This document shows, in pieces, positions 35,160-44,059 of a stretch of 64,000 nucleotides of DNA. The position numbers and the translations under genes are program-made. The notes below the pieces were generated by a model that saw only the letters and a list, made by a program, of their open reading frames with translations, made no database searches and was not told the DNA's origin. The number at the start of each line of letters is the position of its first letter. Position 1 is the first letter of the stretch. The DNA is from Deltaproteobacteria bacterium (GTDB lineage Bacteria > Desulfobacterota > Desulfobaccia > Desulfobaccales > 0-14-0-80-60-11): positions 32,420 through 96,419 of the forward strand of contig JASEFS010000012.1 of assembly GCA_030018495.1 (NCBI GenBank), read 5' to 3'.

Positions 35160-35219
35160 GGCGACTCCTTTTTCCTCAAATAGAACTTTTGTTCAAGACG
35201 GCTGTGCTAAAAAATAAGG

Positions 35220-36635
35220 TTATTGAGCAGAAGAGTCAAGCTCTTGCCGGGGCCGCGGGAAGAGATTGAGGAGCAGGTTTAGGCCGGCAATGACGGCCGC
35301 GGCGTAAAAAGCCCAATGGAAGCAGGATATATCCGGGCAGCCGCCGGATTTCAAACTGATGTGTCGGGATTGGCCGAAACTGAGGGCCATCACCGTGACG
35401 ACCACGCCCAGCAGCGCACCCAGGTTTTTCAGGACCGAATTGGTGCTGGCCGCCAGACCCAAAAAGGCCGGGGGCAGACCGCGCAGGATCTCGTTCAAAT
35501 TGGGAGCCTGAAACAAGCCGAATCCCAGGCCGATGAGAGCAAAGAGGCCGGCCAGGCCCCAGGTGGAAGTTTCCGGCGAGGTCTGCGCCAGGGCAATCAG
35601 GCCGAGGAAAACCAGGATAGTGCTGAGCCGCACCACCCTGACATTGCCGAGGCGGTCGGCCGCGAATCCTCCCAGGGGGGAAATCACCGCATTGGACAGG
35701 CTCAGGACAGCCATCATCAGCCCGGTGCCGAAGGGCGTGAAGGCATAAATTTGTCCCAGGAAAAACGGCAGCAGAAAAAAGGCCCCCATCACCGCGGCGA
35801 AGGCCAGCAGAACGCCGAGCGAGCCGATAATGAAGCCGCGCCGGCGCAACAGCTCCTTATGAAGCAGCGGGGCGGGCTGGCGGCTTTCCACCCAGAGGAG
35901 AAGGGCGAAGGCCCCGCCCGTTGAGACCAGGGCCGCGAGAGTAAGGGTGGTATTTCCCCCTTCCCTTATCCAGGTAAGCGTAAGGATCAGCAGCACGAGA
36001 GTGCCGGTGAGGCTGAGACCGCCCCAGAGGTCCAGGGATTGCCAATTCCAGGGTTTTTCGGCTTTAAAATGCAAGAGCTGGCGGCTTCCCGCCACCACAA
36101 CCGGAATTGCGATGACGGGATTCACCAGGAAAACCGCGGGCCAGCTCAGGTATGACAGAACAAAGCCACCCAGGGGCGCGCCGAAGGTGATGCCGGAGGC
36201 AAAAGACATGGAAAGGAGGCCCAGGGGCAAGCCCCGCTCCCCTTCGGGATAGACCAGGGTGATGAGCTTGGGGGAGACGCCCAGCATAAGGGCGGCGCCC
36301 ACGCCCTGACAGACGCGCCAGGCCAGCAGCCAGCCCAAATTCGGGCTCATGCTGCCCAAGAGGGAAGCGCTGCCGAAGATGACAACCCCCAGGATAAACA
36401 GCCGCCCCGGGGGCAGGAGGTCGGACATCCGGCCGCTGCTGATCAGGAGCGAGGCGTTGGTGAGAAGATAGGTCAGCACCACCCAGGAGATCTGGGAGAT
36501 GGAGCTGCCGAAGGCCGCGGCGATATGAGGCAGGGCGACGTTGACCAGACTGGTGTCCATGGTGGCCATAAAGGCCCCCAGGCAGGCGGTGGCCAGGACG
36601 TATCGCCTTCCGCTGGTCTCGTTCAACTTGAGCAC
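35220..36635 (-). CDS. MFS multidrug exporter (EmrB/QacA-like)
   Basis: A 471-residue inner-membrane proton antiporter with about 14 hydrophobic helices. The family motif in helix 1 reads TACLGAFMATMDTSLVNVALP, the classic MDxTIVNVALP signature of DHA2 exporters, with R-rich cytoplasmic loops. It would export hydrophobic drugs or metabolites. The frame begins at GTG 36635, just after an in-frame stop, without a clear ribosome site; the TTG nine bases downstream is an alternative. No regulator gene is adjacent. It is divergent from the type II secretion cluster. Confidence 0.88.
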   Translation of the reverse strand: MLKLNETSGRRYVLATACLGAFMATMDTSLVNVALPHIAAAFGSSISQISWVVLTYLLTNASLLISSGRMSDLLPPGRLFILGVVIFGSASLLGSMSPNLGWLLAWRVCQGVGAALMLGVSPKLITLVYPEGERGLPLGLLSMSFASGITFGAPLGGFVLSYLSWPAVFLVNPVIAIPVVVAGSRQLLHFKAEKPWNWQSLDLWGGLSLTGTLVLLILTLTWIREGGNTTLTLAALVSTGGAFALLLWVESRQPAPLLHKELLRRRGFIIGSLGVLLAFAAVMGAFFLLPFFLGQIYAFTPFGTGLMMAVLSLSNAVISPLGGFAADRLGNVRVVRLSTILVFLGLIALAQTSPETSTWGLAGLFALIGLGFGLFQAPNLNEILRGLPPAFLGLAASTNSVLKNLGALLGVVVTVMALSFGQSRHISLKSGGCPDISCFHWAFYAAAVIAGLNLLLNLFPRPRQELDSSAQ

Positions 36636-37051
36636 CTGTTAAGCCGGATGCATGCGCCCGGTGGCGCTGTAAGCCTGACCATAGGTTACGCCCTGCATTT
36701 ATAGGTGTAAAGGGTGAGATTCCTATAATCGTAGGTTGTCCGACCATTTTCCTGTTAGCAGGTCCCTAAGCAGGAATGCTTAAGCGAATGGCCACGAAGG
36801 ACCATAAATTTTTGGGGTCTGTTGGAATAATGATTCTTGATATATAATAAACAGTTAAAACCGGGCTGAGGCCGGAAGGGGGAATGCTGCGGCAGCAAAT
36901 CGTTTTTGCATAACCGGCCGAGTGCAGGTAAGTTAATGTTTATAGCCCAACGCAATCTATATACATTCACAAGCAAATAAATGCCCAACCGCCTGATTAC
37001 GACCCATTGTCTGTTCGAGAGTTTGCCTGAATCATTTAAGGAGAGTTTAGC
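36636..37051. other. Divergent promoter region before the type II secretion cluster
   Basis: About 416 bp. An AT-rich stretch TTGATATATAATAA at 36837-36850 offers a good -10 for rightward transcription. Downstream, GGCCGG (36870-36875) pairs with CCGGCC (36914-36919) around two small hairpins, giving a three-way-junction-like fold in the leader. No gene seen. Confidence 0.45.
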
Positions 37052-38554
37052 GTGACCCCCATCCCTGCCGCTCTGAAAGACTGGGAGCCTATCCAGGCGT
37101 TTCCGGGGATTTCCGTGCGCTTTTTGAAGGAAACCCGCTGTTTGCCGCTTAAGAAGGAGGACGGGCGGGTGGTCCTGGCCATGGCCGATCCCGAGGACCT
37201 GGAGACCCAGCGCACCATCGAGGTGGTCCTGGCCGCGCCGGTCACGCCGGTGGCCATTCCGGAACTGGACGTGCTCACGGCCATCGACGAGGTTTACCTG
37301 CCCGGGAGTCCCATGGCCAGGCTGGTGGGCGGCATCGAGGTGGAGGAGGTCGACTTCACCCACGAAGAGACCTCGGAAATCGGGCACTTGCGGGACATGG
37401 CCCGGGAAGCGCCCATTATCCAGTTGGTCAACCTGTTGATTTCCCGAGCCATCGAAATCGGCGCCAGCGACATCCATCTGGAGCCTTTTGAGAACCAGTT
37501 CCGGGTGCGCTACCGCAAGGACGGCGTGCTTTTTGACGCGGAGTCGCCCCCCAAGGGCCTGGAGCCCGCGGTGCTCTCCCGGCTCAAGATCATGTCCCGC
37601 ATGGATATTGCGGAGCGCCGCCTGCCGCAGGACGGGCGCTTCCGCCTCAAGTATCAGGGGCGGGATATCGATTTCCGGGTTTCGACGCTGCCCAACCTCT
37701 TCGGGGAGAGCATGGTAATCCGCATCCTGGACCAGGAGCGGGTGATTTTGGACCTGGACCGCCTGGGGTTTCCCAAAGAGACGTTGTCCACCTTCGATAC
37801 CTTGATCCACAAGCCCTTCGGCATGATCTTGGTGACCGGGCCCACCGGGAGCGGCAAGACCACCACCCTTTACGCCGCCCTGGACCGCATCAATTCCGTG
37901 GAGAAAAAAATCATCACCGTGGAGGACCCGGTGGAATACCGCATGACCGGGATCATCCAGATGCAGGTGAAGCCGGAGATCGGCCTCACCTTTGCCCGGG
38001 GGCTCAGGCATATCGTGCGCCAGGACCCGGACATCATTCTGGTGGGGGAGATCCGGGACCGGGAGACCGCGGAAATCGCCGTGCATGCGGCCCTTACGGG
38101 CCACCTGGTGTTCAGCACCCTGCATACCAATGACGCGCCGGGGGCCATCACCCGGCTGTTGGAGATGGGCATTGAGGATTACCTGCTGGCGTCTGCGCTC
38201 CTCGGGGTGCTGGCCCAACGCCTGGTGCGTTTGGTCTGCCCCAACTGCAAGGTGGCGCTGGCCGCCGCGGAAGGAGGCGCGGCGGGGCACGGGGTGGAAT
38301 CGATTTACATGGGAGAGGGTTGCGACGCCTGCGCCCACACCGGCTATCAGGGTCGCGCCGGGATTTATGAGCTGTTTACGGTGGATGACAATATCCGGCA
38401 GTTGATCCTGCAGCATGCCGACGCGGTGACGCTGCGGAACACCGCGCTCAAGCAGGGCATGCGGACCCTGGCCGCGGACGGCTGGGCCAAAGTGGCCGCG
38501 GGGCTGACCACTCCCCAGGAAGTTTTCCGGGTGACCCAGGAAGAATCAGTTTAA
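37052..38554 (+). CDS. gspE: Type II secretion ATPase GspE
   Basis: A 500-residue cytoplasmic hexameric ATPase that drives pseudopilus assembly. Walker A is GPTGSGKTTT near residue 262, the Asp box lies around DPVEYRM, Walker B is QDPDIILVGEIRDRETAEIA, and a His box follows. A zinc-binding four-Cys module (CPNCK ... CDACAHTGYQGRAGIYE) near 395-430 is typical of GspE. The N-terminal domain is short. The start is GTG with AAGGAGAG six bases upstream. It is the first gene of a collinear cluster running to gspD. Confidence 0.95.
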   Translation: MTPIPAALKDWEPIQAFPGISVRFLKETRCLPLKKEDGRVVLAMADPEDLETQRTIEVVLAAPVTPVAIPELDVLTAIDEVYLPGSPMARLVGGIEVEEVDFTHEETSEIGHLRDMAREAPIIQLVNLLISRAIEIGASDIHLEPFENQFRVRYRKDGVLFDAESPPKGLEPAVLSRLKIMSRMDIAERRLPQDGRFRLKYQGRDIDFRVSTLPNLFGESMVIRILDQERVILDLDRLGFPKETLSTFDTLIHKPFGMILVTGPTGSGKTTTLYAALDRINSVEKKIITVEDPVEYRMTGIIQMQVKPEIGLTFARGLRHIVRQDPDIILVGEIRDRETAEIAVHAALTGHLVFSTLHTNDAPGAITRLLEMGIEDYLLASALLGVLAQRLVRLVCPNCKVALAAAEGGAAGHGVESIYMGEGCDACAHTGYQGRAGIYELFTVDDNIRQLILQHADAVTLRNTALKQGMRTLAADGWAKVAAGLTTPQEVFRVTQEESV

Positions 38555-38884
38555 GGTTCAAGGTTCAAGGTTCAAGGCCTTGCTGCTCCAAGGAAAGGCG
38601 GTTTTTGGCGGGCACGCAGGCCCCCCACCGGACTCACGTTTGAGAGGCAGGCAAACGCAAGCCAAGGCTTGCGGCTACATTTGCCTGAAGTTATAAACCA
38701 AACTCCAAAGGTTCAAGGTTCAGAGTTTTAGCCAAACCGGAGGCTCCTGAAAGCCCCGACAGAAAAGAGAAAAACGGCAAAACCAAACAAATTGGATCTT
38801 TTTAGGCTCTAAAGTAAGCGGGAGCTTGGCGGGCACCGAGACCCGCCCCATCGAAAACCGAAAACCGAAAACCGTTTTTAAACC
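38555..38884. repeat. Intergenic spacer with heptamer tandem repeats
   Basis: Three tandem copies of GGTTCAA start at the gspE stop, one more appears near 38709, and AAAACCG is repeated three times just before gspF. The rest is non-coding. The spacer is unusual inside an otherwise compact secretion operon. Confidence 0.6.
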
Positions 38885-40096
38885 ATGCCGATTTATTACT
38901 ACCGGGCGGCTGATGCGGCCGGCAAGGTCATCGCGGGCAACGTGGAATCGCGGGACGAACGGGCCGTGGTGCAGCATCTCCATGAGGGTGGCCTGATTCC
39001 GCTCAGCATTTCCATGGAAGAGCCCACGGCGCGCACCTGGAAGTCCTTTATGCCGGGCCGCCGCCGGATTTCCCGCGAAGAGCTCATTCATTTCACCAAT
39101 GAACTGGCAGTGCTCCTCCAGGCCGGTCTGCCCCTGGACCGCAGCTTGAAAATCCTGCGGGACATCACCAAGCGTCCCGGCCTCAAAACCGCTCTGGATC
39201 AGGTAGTTCGGGACGTTCAGGCGGGTAAATCCCTGTCCGAGGCATTGAGCCGGCATCGGGCCTTCTCCCCCTTTTACCTGAGTCTGGTGGAGGCCGGTGA
39301 GGTGGGTGGCTTTTTGGATATCGCCCTGGAGCGCCTCGGGGATTATCTCAAGGCGGTGGGGGAATTCAGACATCACCTGCTTACCTCCCTGATTTATCCC
39401 ATCGTGCTCGCCGGCGTCGGCGGCCTGTCCATCATCCTGATGCTCCTCTGGGTGGTTCCCAGGTTTGAGCTGTTTTTCAAGGAGATGGGCCAGAGCCTGT
39501 TCTGGAGCACCCGGATGCTCCTCGCCCTGAGCACCGCGTTCCGGAGCTACTGGTGGGTGGGGGCGCTGGGGGCGGCATTGGCCGCAGGCCTGATTTACCG
39601 GTACTTTCAGACCCCGAAAGGGCGGCTCTTCCTGGACCGCTGGCGGCTCAAGGCACCGTTGTTCGGTGATTTGACTCAATCCGTAGCCGCGGCCTTTTTC
39701 GCCAAGACCCTGGGGACGCTCTTAAAGAGCGGCGTCCCCCTGGTAGTGGCCCTGGAGGTGGTGACCACTTCGGTGAGCAACCGCTTCCTGGCCGGGTCTT
39801 TGAGCACGGTGGTGGAAGACGTCAAGCAGGGTCAGAGCCTGTCGGGGCTGTTGCGCAAATCCGCCATGTTTCCGGAGTTGTTTTTGGAAATGATCGCGGT
39901 GGGCGAGGAAACCGGTCAGCTGGCCGACATGCTTCTCAAGGCCTCGGACTCCCTGGAGAACGAAGCCCGGACCAAAGTCCGGCGCCTGCTGGCCTTGCTG
40001 GAGCCGGTTCTGATTTTGTCCATGGCCCTGGTGGTGGCTTTTGTCATCGTGTCCTTGCTGCTGCCCATACTGAATCTCTATGAGATCTCACTTTAA
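38885..40096 (+). CDS. gspF: Type II secretion inner-membrane platform protein GspF
   Basis: A 403-residue polytopic protein that couples GspE to the pseudopilus. Two T2SSF repeats are visible: FTNELAVLLQAGLPLDRSLK and FAKTLGTLLKSGVPLVVALE. Three membrane helices lie at about 165-190, 215-235 and 370-395. The N-terminal cytoplasmic part starts PIYYYRAADAAGKVIAGNVE. Length and layout match the family. Confidence 0.95.
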   Translation: MPIYYYRAADAAGKVIAGNVESRDERAVVQHLHEGGLIPLSISMEEPTARTWKSFMPGRRRISREELIHFTNELAVLLQAGLPLDRSLKILRDITKRPGLKTALDQVVRDVQAGKSLSEALSRHRAFSPFYLSLVEAGEVGGFLDIALERLGDYLKAVGEFRHHLLTSLIYPIVLAGVGGLSIILMLLWVVPRFELFFKEMGQSLFWSTRMLLALSTAFRSYWWVGALGAALAAGLIYRYFQTPKGRLFLDRWRLKAPLFGDLTQSVAAAFFAKTLGTLLKSGVPLVVALEVVTTSVSNRFLAGSLSTVVEDVKQGQSLSGLLRKSAMFPELFLEMIAVGEETGQLADMLLKASDSLENEARTKVRRLLALLEPVLILSMALVVAFVIVSLLLPILNLYEISL

Positions 40097-40206
40097 TACT
40101 ATTTTGGCTATTTCGCGTTCGGCGGACCCCGTGCCTGCCAGGCTTTGTGGCGCAGGCATCAACCTGATACCAGCGAGATCGCAAATTAACAAACCGAGGT
40201 GACGTT

Positions 40207-40641
40207 TTGCCAAAGAGAAAACGAGAAACAGGCTTCACCCTCATCGAATTGATGGTTGTGCTTTTTATTTTGGGTTTGCTGGCGGCCCTGGTGGCGCCCC
40301 GGCTCATCGGCCGGGTGGGCAAGGCCAAGCAGCAGACGGCCGCGGCCCAGATTCAAATGCTGTCAACCGCCCTGGACCTTTTTTACCTCGATGTAGGCCG
40401 CTACCCCACTACGGATGAAGGTCTGGCCGTGCTGGCCCGAAAGTCCGAAAGCATCCCGGGTTGGAGCGGCCCCTACCTGGACAAGGGAGTTCCCAAAGAC
40501 CCCTGGGGACGCGACTACATGTACAAGTCGCCGGGGGAACACGGCGCCTATGACCTCTACTCCATGGGAGCCGACGGCCTGGAGGGCGGTGAAGGCGACA
40601 ATCGGGACATCACCAACTGGAGAAGCGAGGAAGCGAGCTAA
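40207..40641 (+). CDS. gspG: Major pseudopilin GspG
   Basis: A 144-residue prepilin. The leader MPKRKRETG is cleaved before F10 (G|FTLIELMVVLFILGLLA); E14 is the conserved Glu5 of the mature protein. The C-terminus with PKDPWGRDYMYKSPGEHG and the YDLYSMGADG calcium-binding loop is typical of GspG. The start is TTG with GAGGTG upstream. It assembles into the pseudopilus after processing by the peptidase at 55385-56140. Confidence 0.95.
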   Translation: MPKRKRETGFTLIELMVVLFILGLLAALVAPRLIGRVGKAKQQTAAAQIQMLSTALDLFYLDVGRYPTTDEGLAVLARKSESIPGWSGPYLDKGVPKDPWGRDYMYKSPGEHGAYDLYSMGADGLEGGEGDNRDITNWRSEEAS

Positions 40642-40898
40642 AGCTCGTTTTTTCCGCCGGGGCTTGGCAGGGGTAGTAACATGGTTCGCCTCCACCAGGT
40701 TTTTTTACTTTTTACCACTGACTGCTGACCGCTGATTGCTGACTGCTTACCGACCACCGGCCACTAATGGAAAGGGTTGGTGGCACAGGTGTCCTCACCT
40801 TGCCCGAGGCGGGATGCGCTTCGCTTTCCCGCCCTACGGTTGGGGTTTCGGGTGGCCCTTGAGGTCGCCTATGGAATAATGCATAGCCGAGAAATATA
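40642..40898. other. Non-coding spacer between gspG and gspH
   Basis: The 257-bp spacer carries degenerate CTGACTGCTGACC-type short repeats and one copy of a dispersed repeat (40776-40837). No gene. Confidence 0.5.
40776..40837 (+). repeat. Dispersed GTTGGTGG...GCCCTAC repeat, copy 1
   Basis: This 62-bp element runs from GTTGGTGG through TGTCCTCACCT and GGCGGGATGCGCTTCGCT to CCCGCCCTAC. The reverse complement of the same element, with an extra 11 bases in the middle, is found at 42048-42120. Confidence 0.75.
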
Positions 40899-41462
40899 TT
40901 GGCTCTGAACCGCGCACGTCTTGCAACTGCCAGGGGCGGCCGCGAGGCCGGCCGGCGAAATTCGAAGCCCGGCGCGCCGGCTGCGCGGCAGGGCGCGGGT
41001 TCGGCCAGCCCTCGCCCCGATGATGCCGGTTTTACCTTCCTGGAACTTCTCACCGTTCTGGCTCTGATGGCCCTGCTGCTGGGGCTGGTGGCGCCAACCT
41101 TCTACCGGTCCTGGGAGAGGGAACGGGTGCGGGGCTCGCTGAGGGACCTTGGCGCAGTGCTGCGCCTGGCCAGAAGCATTGCGGTGACGGAAAGGGTCCA
41201 AACCAGGGTTTATGTTGACCTGGAGCAGGGCCGTTACTGGCTGGAGGGCAAGGGCAGGGCAGGGCGGCTGCCCGCGGGGACCCGGATTGCCCAGGCCTCC
41301 CTGGTGTGGCCGGAGCGGGGCCGCACACTGGGGTATATTGCTTTTTACGGCGACGGGGCCTCCAGCGGAGCCAGGCTGGACCTGGAAGGCCCCGGCGGGC
41401 GAAGATTCACGGTGTATGTGGATATCATCACCGGCAAAGCGACCCTGGGGACCGCGGGATAA
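40899..41462 (+). CDS. gspH: Minor pseudopilin GspH
   Basis: A prepilin-like protein of up to 187 residues. The processing site is AG|FTFLELLTVLALMAL, and the globular part contains ARSIAVTERVQTRVYVDLEQG, as in GspH. The only usable start in frame is TTG at 40899. This gives an unusually long, Arg/Gly/Ala-rich leader of about 44 residues before the cleavage glycine, compared with fewer than 15 in most pseudopilins. Either the leader is extended or translation begins at an unorthodox codon. Confidence 0.85.
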   Translation: MALNRARLATARGGREAGRRNSKPGAPAARQGAGSASPRPDDAGFTFLELLTVLALMALLLGLVAPTFYRSWERERVRGSLRDLGAVLRLARSIAVTERVQTRVYVDLEQGRYWLEGKGRAGRLPAGTRIAQASLVWPERGRTLGYIAFYGDGASSGARLDLEGPGGRRFTVYVDIITGKATLGTAG

Positions 41463-41525
41463 TGCCGTTTTCCGTTTTCTGTTTTCCGTTTTCTGTTTTC
41501 CCTTAGATCGGGAAGTTATCGCGGC

Positions 41526-41969
41526 ATGTACAAAAGCGCCATCGGCAGTTTTAGGAACATTAGAAAACCTCCTGCGGCAAACAATGAGGCCGGGTTCAGT
41601 CTGCTGGAAGTTCTGGTGGCCACCGGGCTTATGGCAGTGCTGGCGGCCATCATGCTCCAGGTGATGACCCTGGGACTCAGGGCCCAGAAGGCCAGCCTGA
41701 ACCAGGCCCAGGCCCTGGAAGTGGCCGGCCAGGTGCTTCAGGAATACAGCCGGGAAGCGCTGCTGACCCCCGGAACCTTTCAGGGCAACCTGGGTGGCTA
41801 TAAATACGTAGTGCGCATCGTCCCGCAATACCAGGTGGCCGCAGGACGGGAAAGGACCCAGATATCGTGCTTTCTCATAACCGCAGCAGTGGCTTGGGGA
41901 GAGCAGGGCAGGGCCAAGTCGGTGGAGCTCAGCACCGTGCGGACCGTAGCCCGGGCCGCGGGGCTTTAG
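41526..41969 (+). CDS. gspI: Minor pseudopilin GspI
   Basis: A 147-residue pseudopilin with processing site NEAG|FSLLEVLVATGLMAV and a leader of 23 residues. The mature part has ALEVAGQVLQEYSREA, in line with GspI. The start is ATG 41526. With GspJ and GspK it should form the tip complex of the pseudopilus. Confidence 0.87.
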   Translation: MYKSAIGSFRNIRKPPAANNEAGFSLLEVLVATGLMAVLAAIMLQVMTLGLRAQKASLNQAQALEVAGQVLQEYSREALLTPGTFQGNLGGYKYVVRIVPQYQVAAGRERTQISCFLITAAVAWGEQGRAKSVELSTVRTVARAAGL

Positions 41970-42047
41970 GGGACAGGTGCCAGGGGTCAGGGGTCAGGGG
42001 TGAGAAGCCAGAGGCCTGGAGTATGGACAGGAGACGGAAAGCCAGCT

Positions 42048-42120
42048 GTAGGGCGGGAAAGCGAAGCGCATCCCGCCTTGGGCATTAAGATGGCCAGGTG
42101 AGGACATTTGTTCCACCAAC
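42048..42120 (-). repeat. Dispersed GTTGGTGG...GCCCTAC repeat, copy 2 (inverted)
   Basis: Reverse complement of the element at 40776-40837, with an 11-base insertion. The two copies bracket gspH and gspI in opposite orientation. Confidence 0.75.
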
Positions 42121-42132
42121 TCTTTTAATAGC

Positions 42133-42942
42133 TTGAGGGAACCGAAGGCTCATGAGCGACTGTTCCGAAAAATTAGTGAGCAGGTGCAGGGGCAGGCGGC
42201 GCCCTCGCCTGCCCAAGCCGGACAAGATAGGGCGCTGTCTCTGCACATGAAATGCCTTTTCACCATTCACGGATTTAAAACGGCCCATAAGGACTGCTTG
42301 CAGGTTAAGGAGCGACGGTCCGGAGGGAGCGCCGGTTTCACTCTGCTGGAACTGATGCTGGCCCTGATTTTGCTGAGCCTGCTGGCCCTGGTGTCGTATG
42401 GCACGCTCAATCTCTGCCTGAAGGGGGCCCGCCACGGAGAGGCGGCGACGGTCAACCTGCAGCAGCTCAGGATAACGCGGCAATATTTGGAGCGCAGCCT
42501 GGGTTCGGCCCTGCCGCGCCTGAGCGGACAAGGCCAATGGCCATATTTCGAAGGGGAAGAGCAGGAACTCAGATTTCTGACACCTCTGGGGCTTCAGGCC
42601 CACCAACTGGGCGGCATCTATCACATGCGCGTCCTGGCCGCTCCCGATGAACAGGGAGTCGACGGCTTGGCGATTGAGGAGGTCAAGGCGCTCGTCTGGC
42701 AGGAGGAGCCGCAGAAGGTCGAGACCAGACTTTTTCTGCTCCGCGGCCTGGCTTCCCTGCGTTTCACTTATCTGGTGGGGGCCCAGGAATTCAACACTTG
42801 GCACGCGGACCGCCAGAAGGGCATGCCTGACAAGGTGCGGGTGGCGCTTTCATTAAAGGACCAGAAGACGCTGGAATGGCTAATTCCCATCCGGGTGGTG
42901 CAGGCCAGGGAAGAGGAGCCGGAGGAAGGGGAGATTTTTTAA
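42133..42942 (+). CDS. gspJ: Minor pseudopilin GspJ
   Basis: A GspJ-type pseudopilin. The processing site is SAG|FTLLELMLALILLSLLAL, and the C-terminal part RFTYLVGAQEF with DKVRVALSLKD and LIPIRVV matches the family. The open frame starts at TTG 42133 and gives 269 residues; an ATG at 42247 (231 residues) leaves a more reasonable leader of about 30 residues and is perhaps the true start. Its stop codon overlaps the gspK start by one base. Confidence 0.85.
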   Translation: MREPKAHERLFRKISEQVQGQAAPSPAQAGQDRALSLHMKCLFTIHGFKTAHKDCLQVKERRSGGSAGFTLLELMLALILLSLLALVSYGTLNLCLKGARHGEAATVNLQQLRITRQYLERSLGSALPRLSGQGQWPYFEGEEQELRFLTPLGLQAHQLGGIYHMRVLAAPDEQGVDGLAIEEVKALVWQEEPQKVETRLFLLRGLASLRFTYLVGAQEFNTWHADRQKGMPDKVRVALSLKDQKTLEWLIPIRVVQAREEEPEEGEIF

Positions 42943-43904
42943 TGATGCCGCCGGTCCGACCGTCCGGGGAACGGGGGGTAATTCTCCTTCTGGTGATCTG
43001 GCTCCTGGCCCTGATCAGCGTTATCGTTTTAAGCATTTCCCAGGAATGGCGCACCGAAGTAACCCTGACCAGGAATGCTTACGCGGCGCGACAGGCCGGT
43101 CTTCTGGCGGAAGGCGGGGTTTACTATGCCGTGGGCAAGCTGGTGGAGGCCCAAGCGGCCGAACGGCTGCGGCGAACTCCGGATTTCATGAGCGAAGCTG
43201 TCCCTGACCTGTGGCAGGGCGACGGGGTCAGCCGCGAACTGCGGCTGCCCGGGGGCGTGGTCAGCGTGCGCGTTACTGACGAATCCGGAAAAATCAACCT
43301 CAACCAGGCGCCCGAGGAAATACTGCTGAATCTGTTCACTACGCTGGGCTACGAGGAGCAAGCCGCGCAGAGTGCGGTGGACGCCATCATGGATTGGCGC
43401 GACCGGGACAGCATCAGCCGGCCGCGGGGCGCCGAGAGCGACTACTATCTGAGTCTCGAGCCGCCGTATCCGGCCAAAAACGGTCCCCTGGACACGGTGG
43501 AGGAATTGTTCTGGCTGCGCGGCCTGAACACCTCGGGCTCTTATCGGCTGCGTGATTACTTCACCGTGCAAAGAACGGGACGGGGCATCAATATCAACGC
43601 TGCGCCCCCGGAGGTGCTGATGTCCCTTGGGTTTACTCCGGAGCAGGTTCAGGGAATCCTGCAGACCCGGGGGCTCACGCCCATCCGCAACCGTCGGGAC
43701 CTCAATAATATTCTGGGATCCGCCCAGGGACGATTTGCCGCGCCGGTAACTTTTCGGTCATCACAATTTTATGAAATAGTGGCTACAGGTATGATAGAGT
43801 CAGGCGCCAAGGGGCGCCACACCATCAAGGCAGTGGTGCGCATCAACGCCAATCGTCCCGTTCCCTGGGATTTTGTTTACTGGGTTGACGATTACGTCGG
43901 CTGA
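42942..43904 (+). CDS. gspK: Minor pseudopilin GspK
   Basis: A 320-residue pseudopilin that caps the pseudopilus tip. The N-terminal helix GVILLLVIWLLALISVIVLS lacks the usual Glu5, as is normal for GspK. The large T2SSK domain shows DESGKINLNQAPEEIL and GININ AAPPEVLMSLG, a helix-hairpin-helix-like segment. The open frame reaches back to 42876, but the ATG at 42942 has GGGGAG eight bases upstream and fits the operon spacing. Confidence 0.9.
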   Translation: MMPPVRPSGERGVILLLVIWLLALISVIVLSISQEWRTEVTLTRNAYAARQAGLLAEGGVYYAVGKLVEAQAAERLRRTPDFMSEAVPDLWQGDGVSRELRLPGGVVSVRVTDESGKINLNQAPEEILLNLFTTLGYEEQAAQSAVDAIMDWRDRDSISRPRGAESDYYLSLEPPYPAKNGPLDTVEELFWLRGLNTSGSYRLRDYFTVQRTGRGININAAPPEVLMSLGFTPEQVQGILQTRGLTPIRNRRDLNNILGSAQGRFAAPVTFRSSQFYEIVATGMIESGAKGRHTIKAVVRINANRPVPWDFVYWVDDYVG

Positions 43905-44059
43905 GAGAGCAGGGTTTATGGCCCCTGACTCCTTCCTCAAAATAGAAAAAACTTCATCTATTCTGACCTGGGATGAAAAAGCATTATAATAAGTTAAAAA
44001 CATGTAGTTTGCCGTCGCTTTAGGTCAGCGCAATTTTAATGTTCAAGTTTCATTAAAAA

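Noticed and set aside
36755..38416. 553-codon minus-strand frame overlapping gspE.
   Set aside because: Composition is that of an antisense shadow; gspE on the plus strand has all catalytic motifs.
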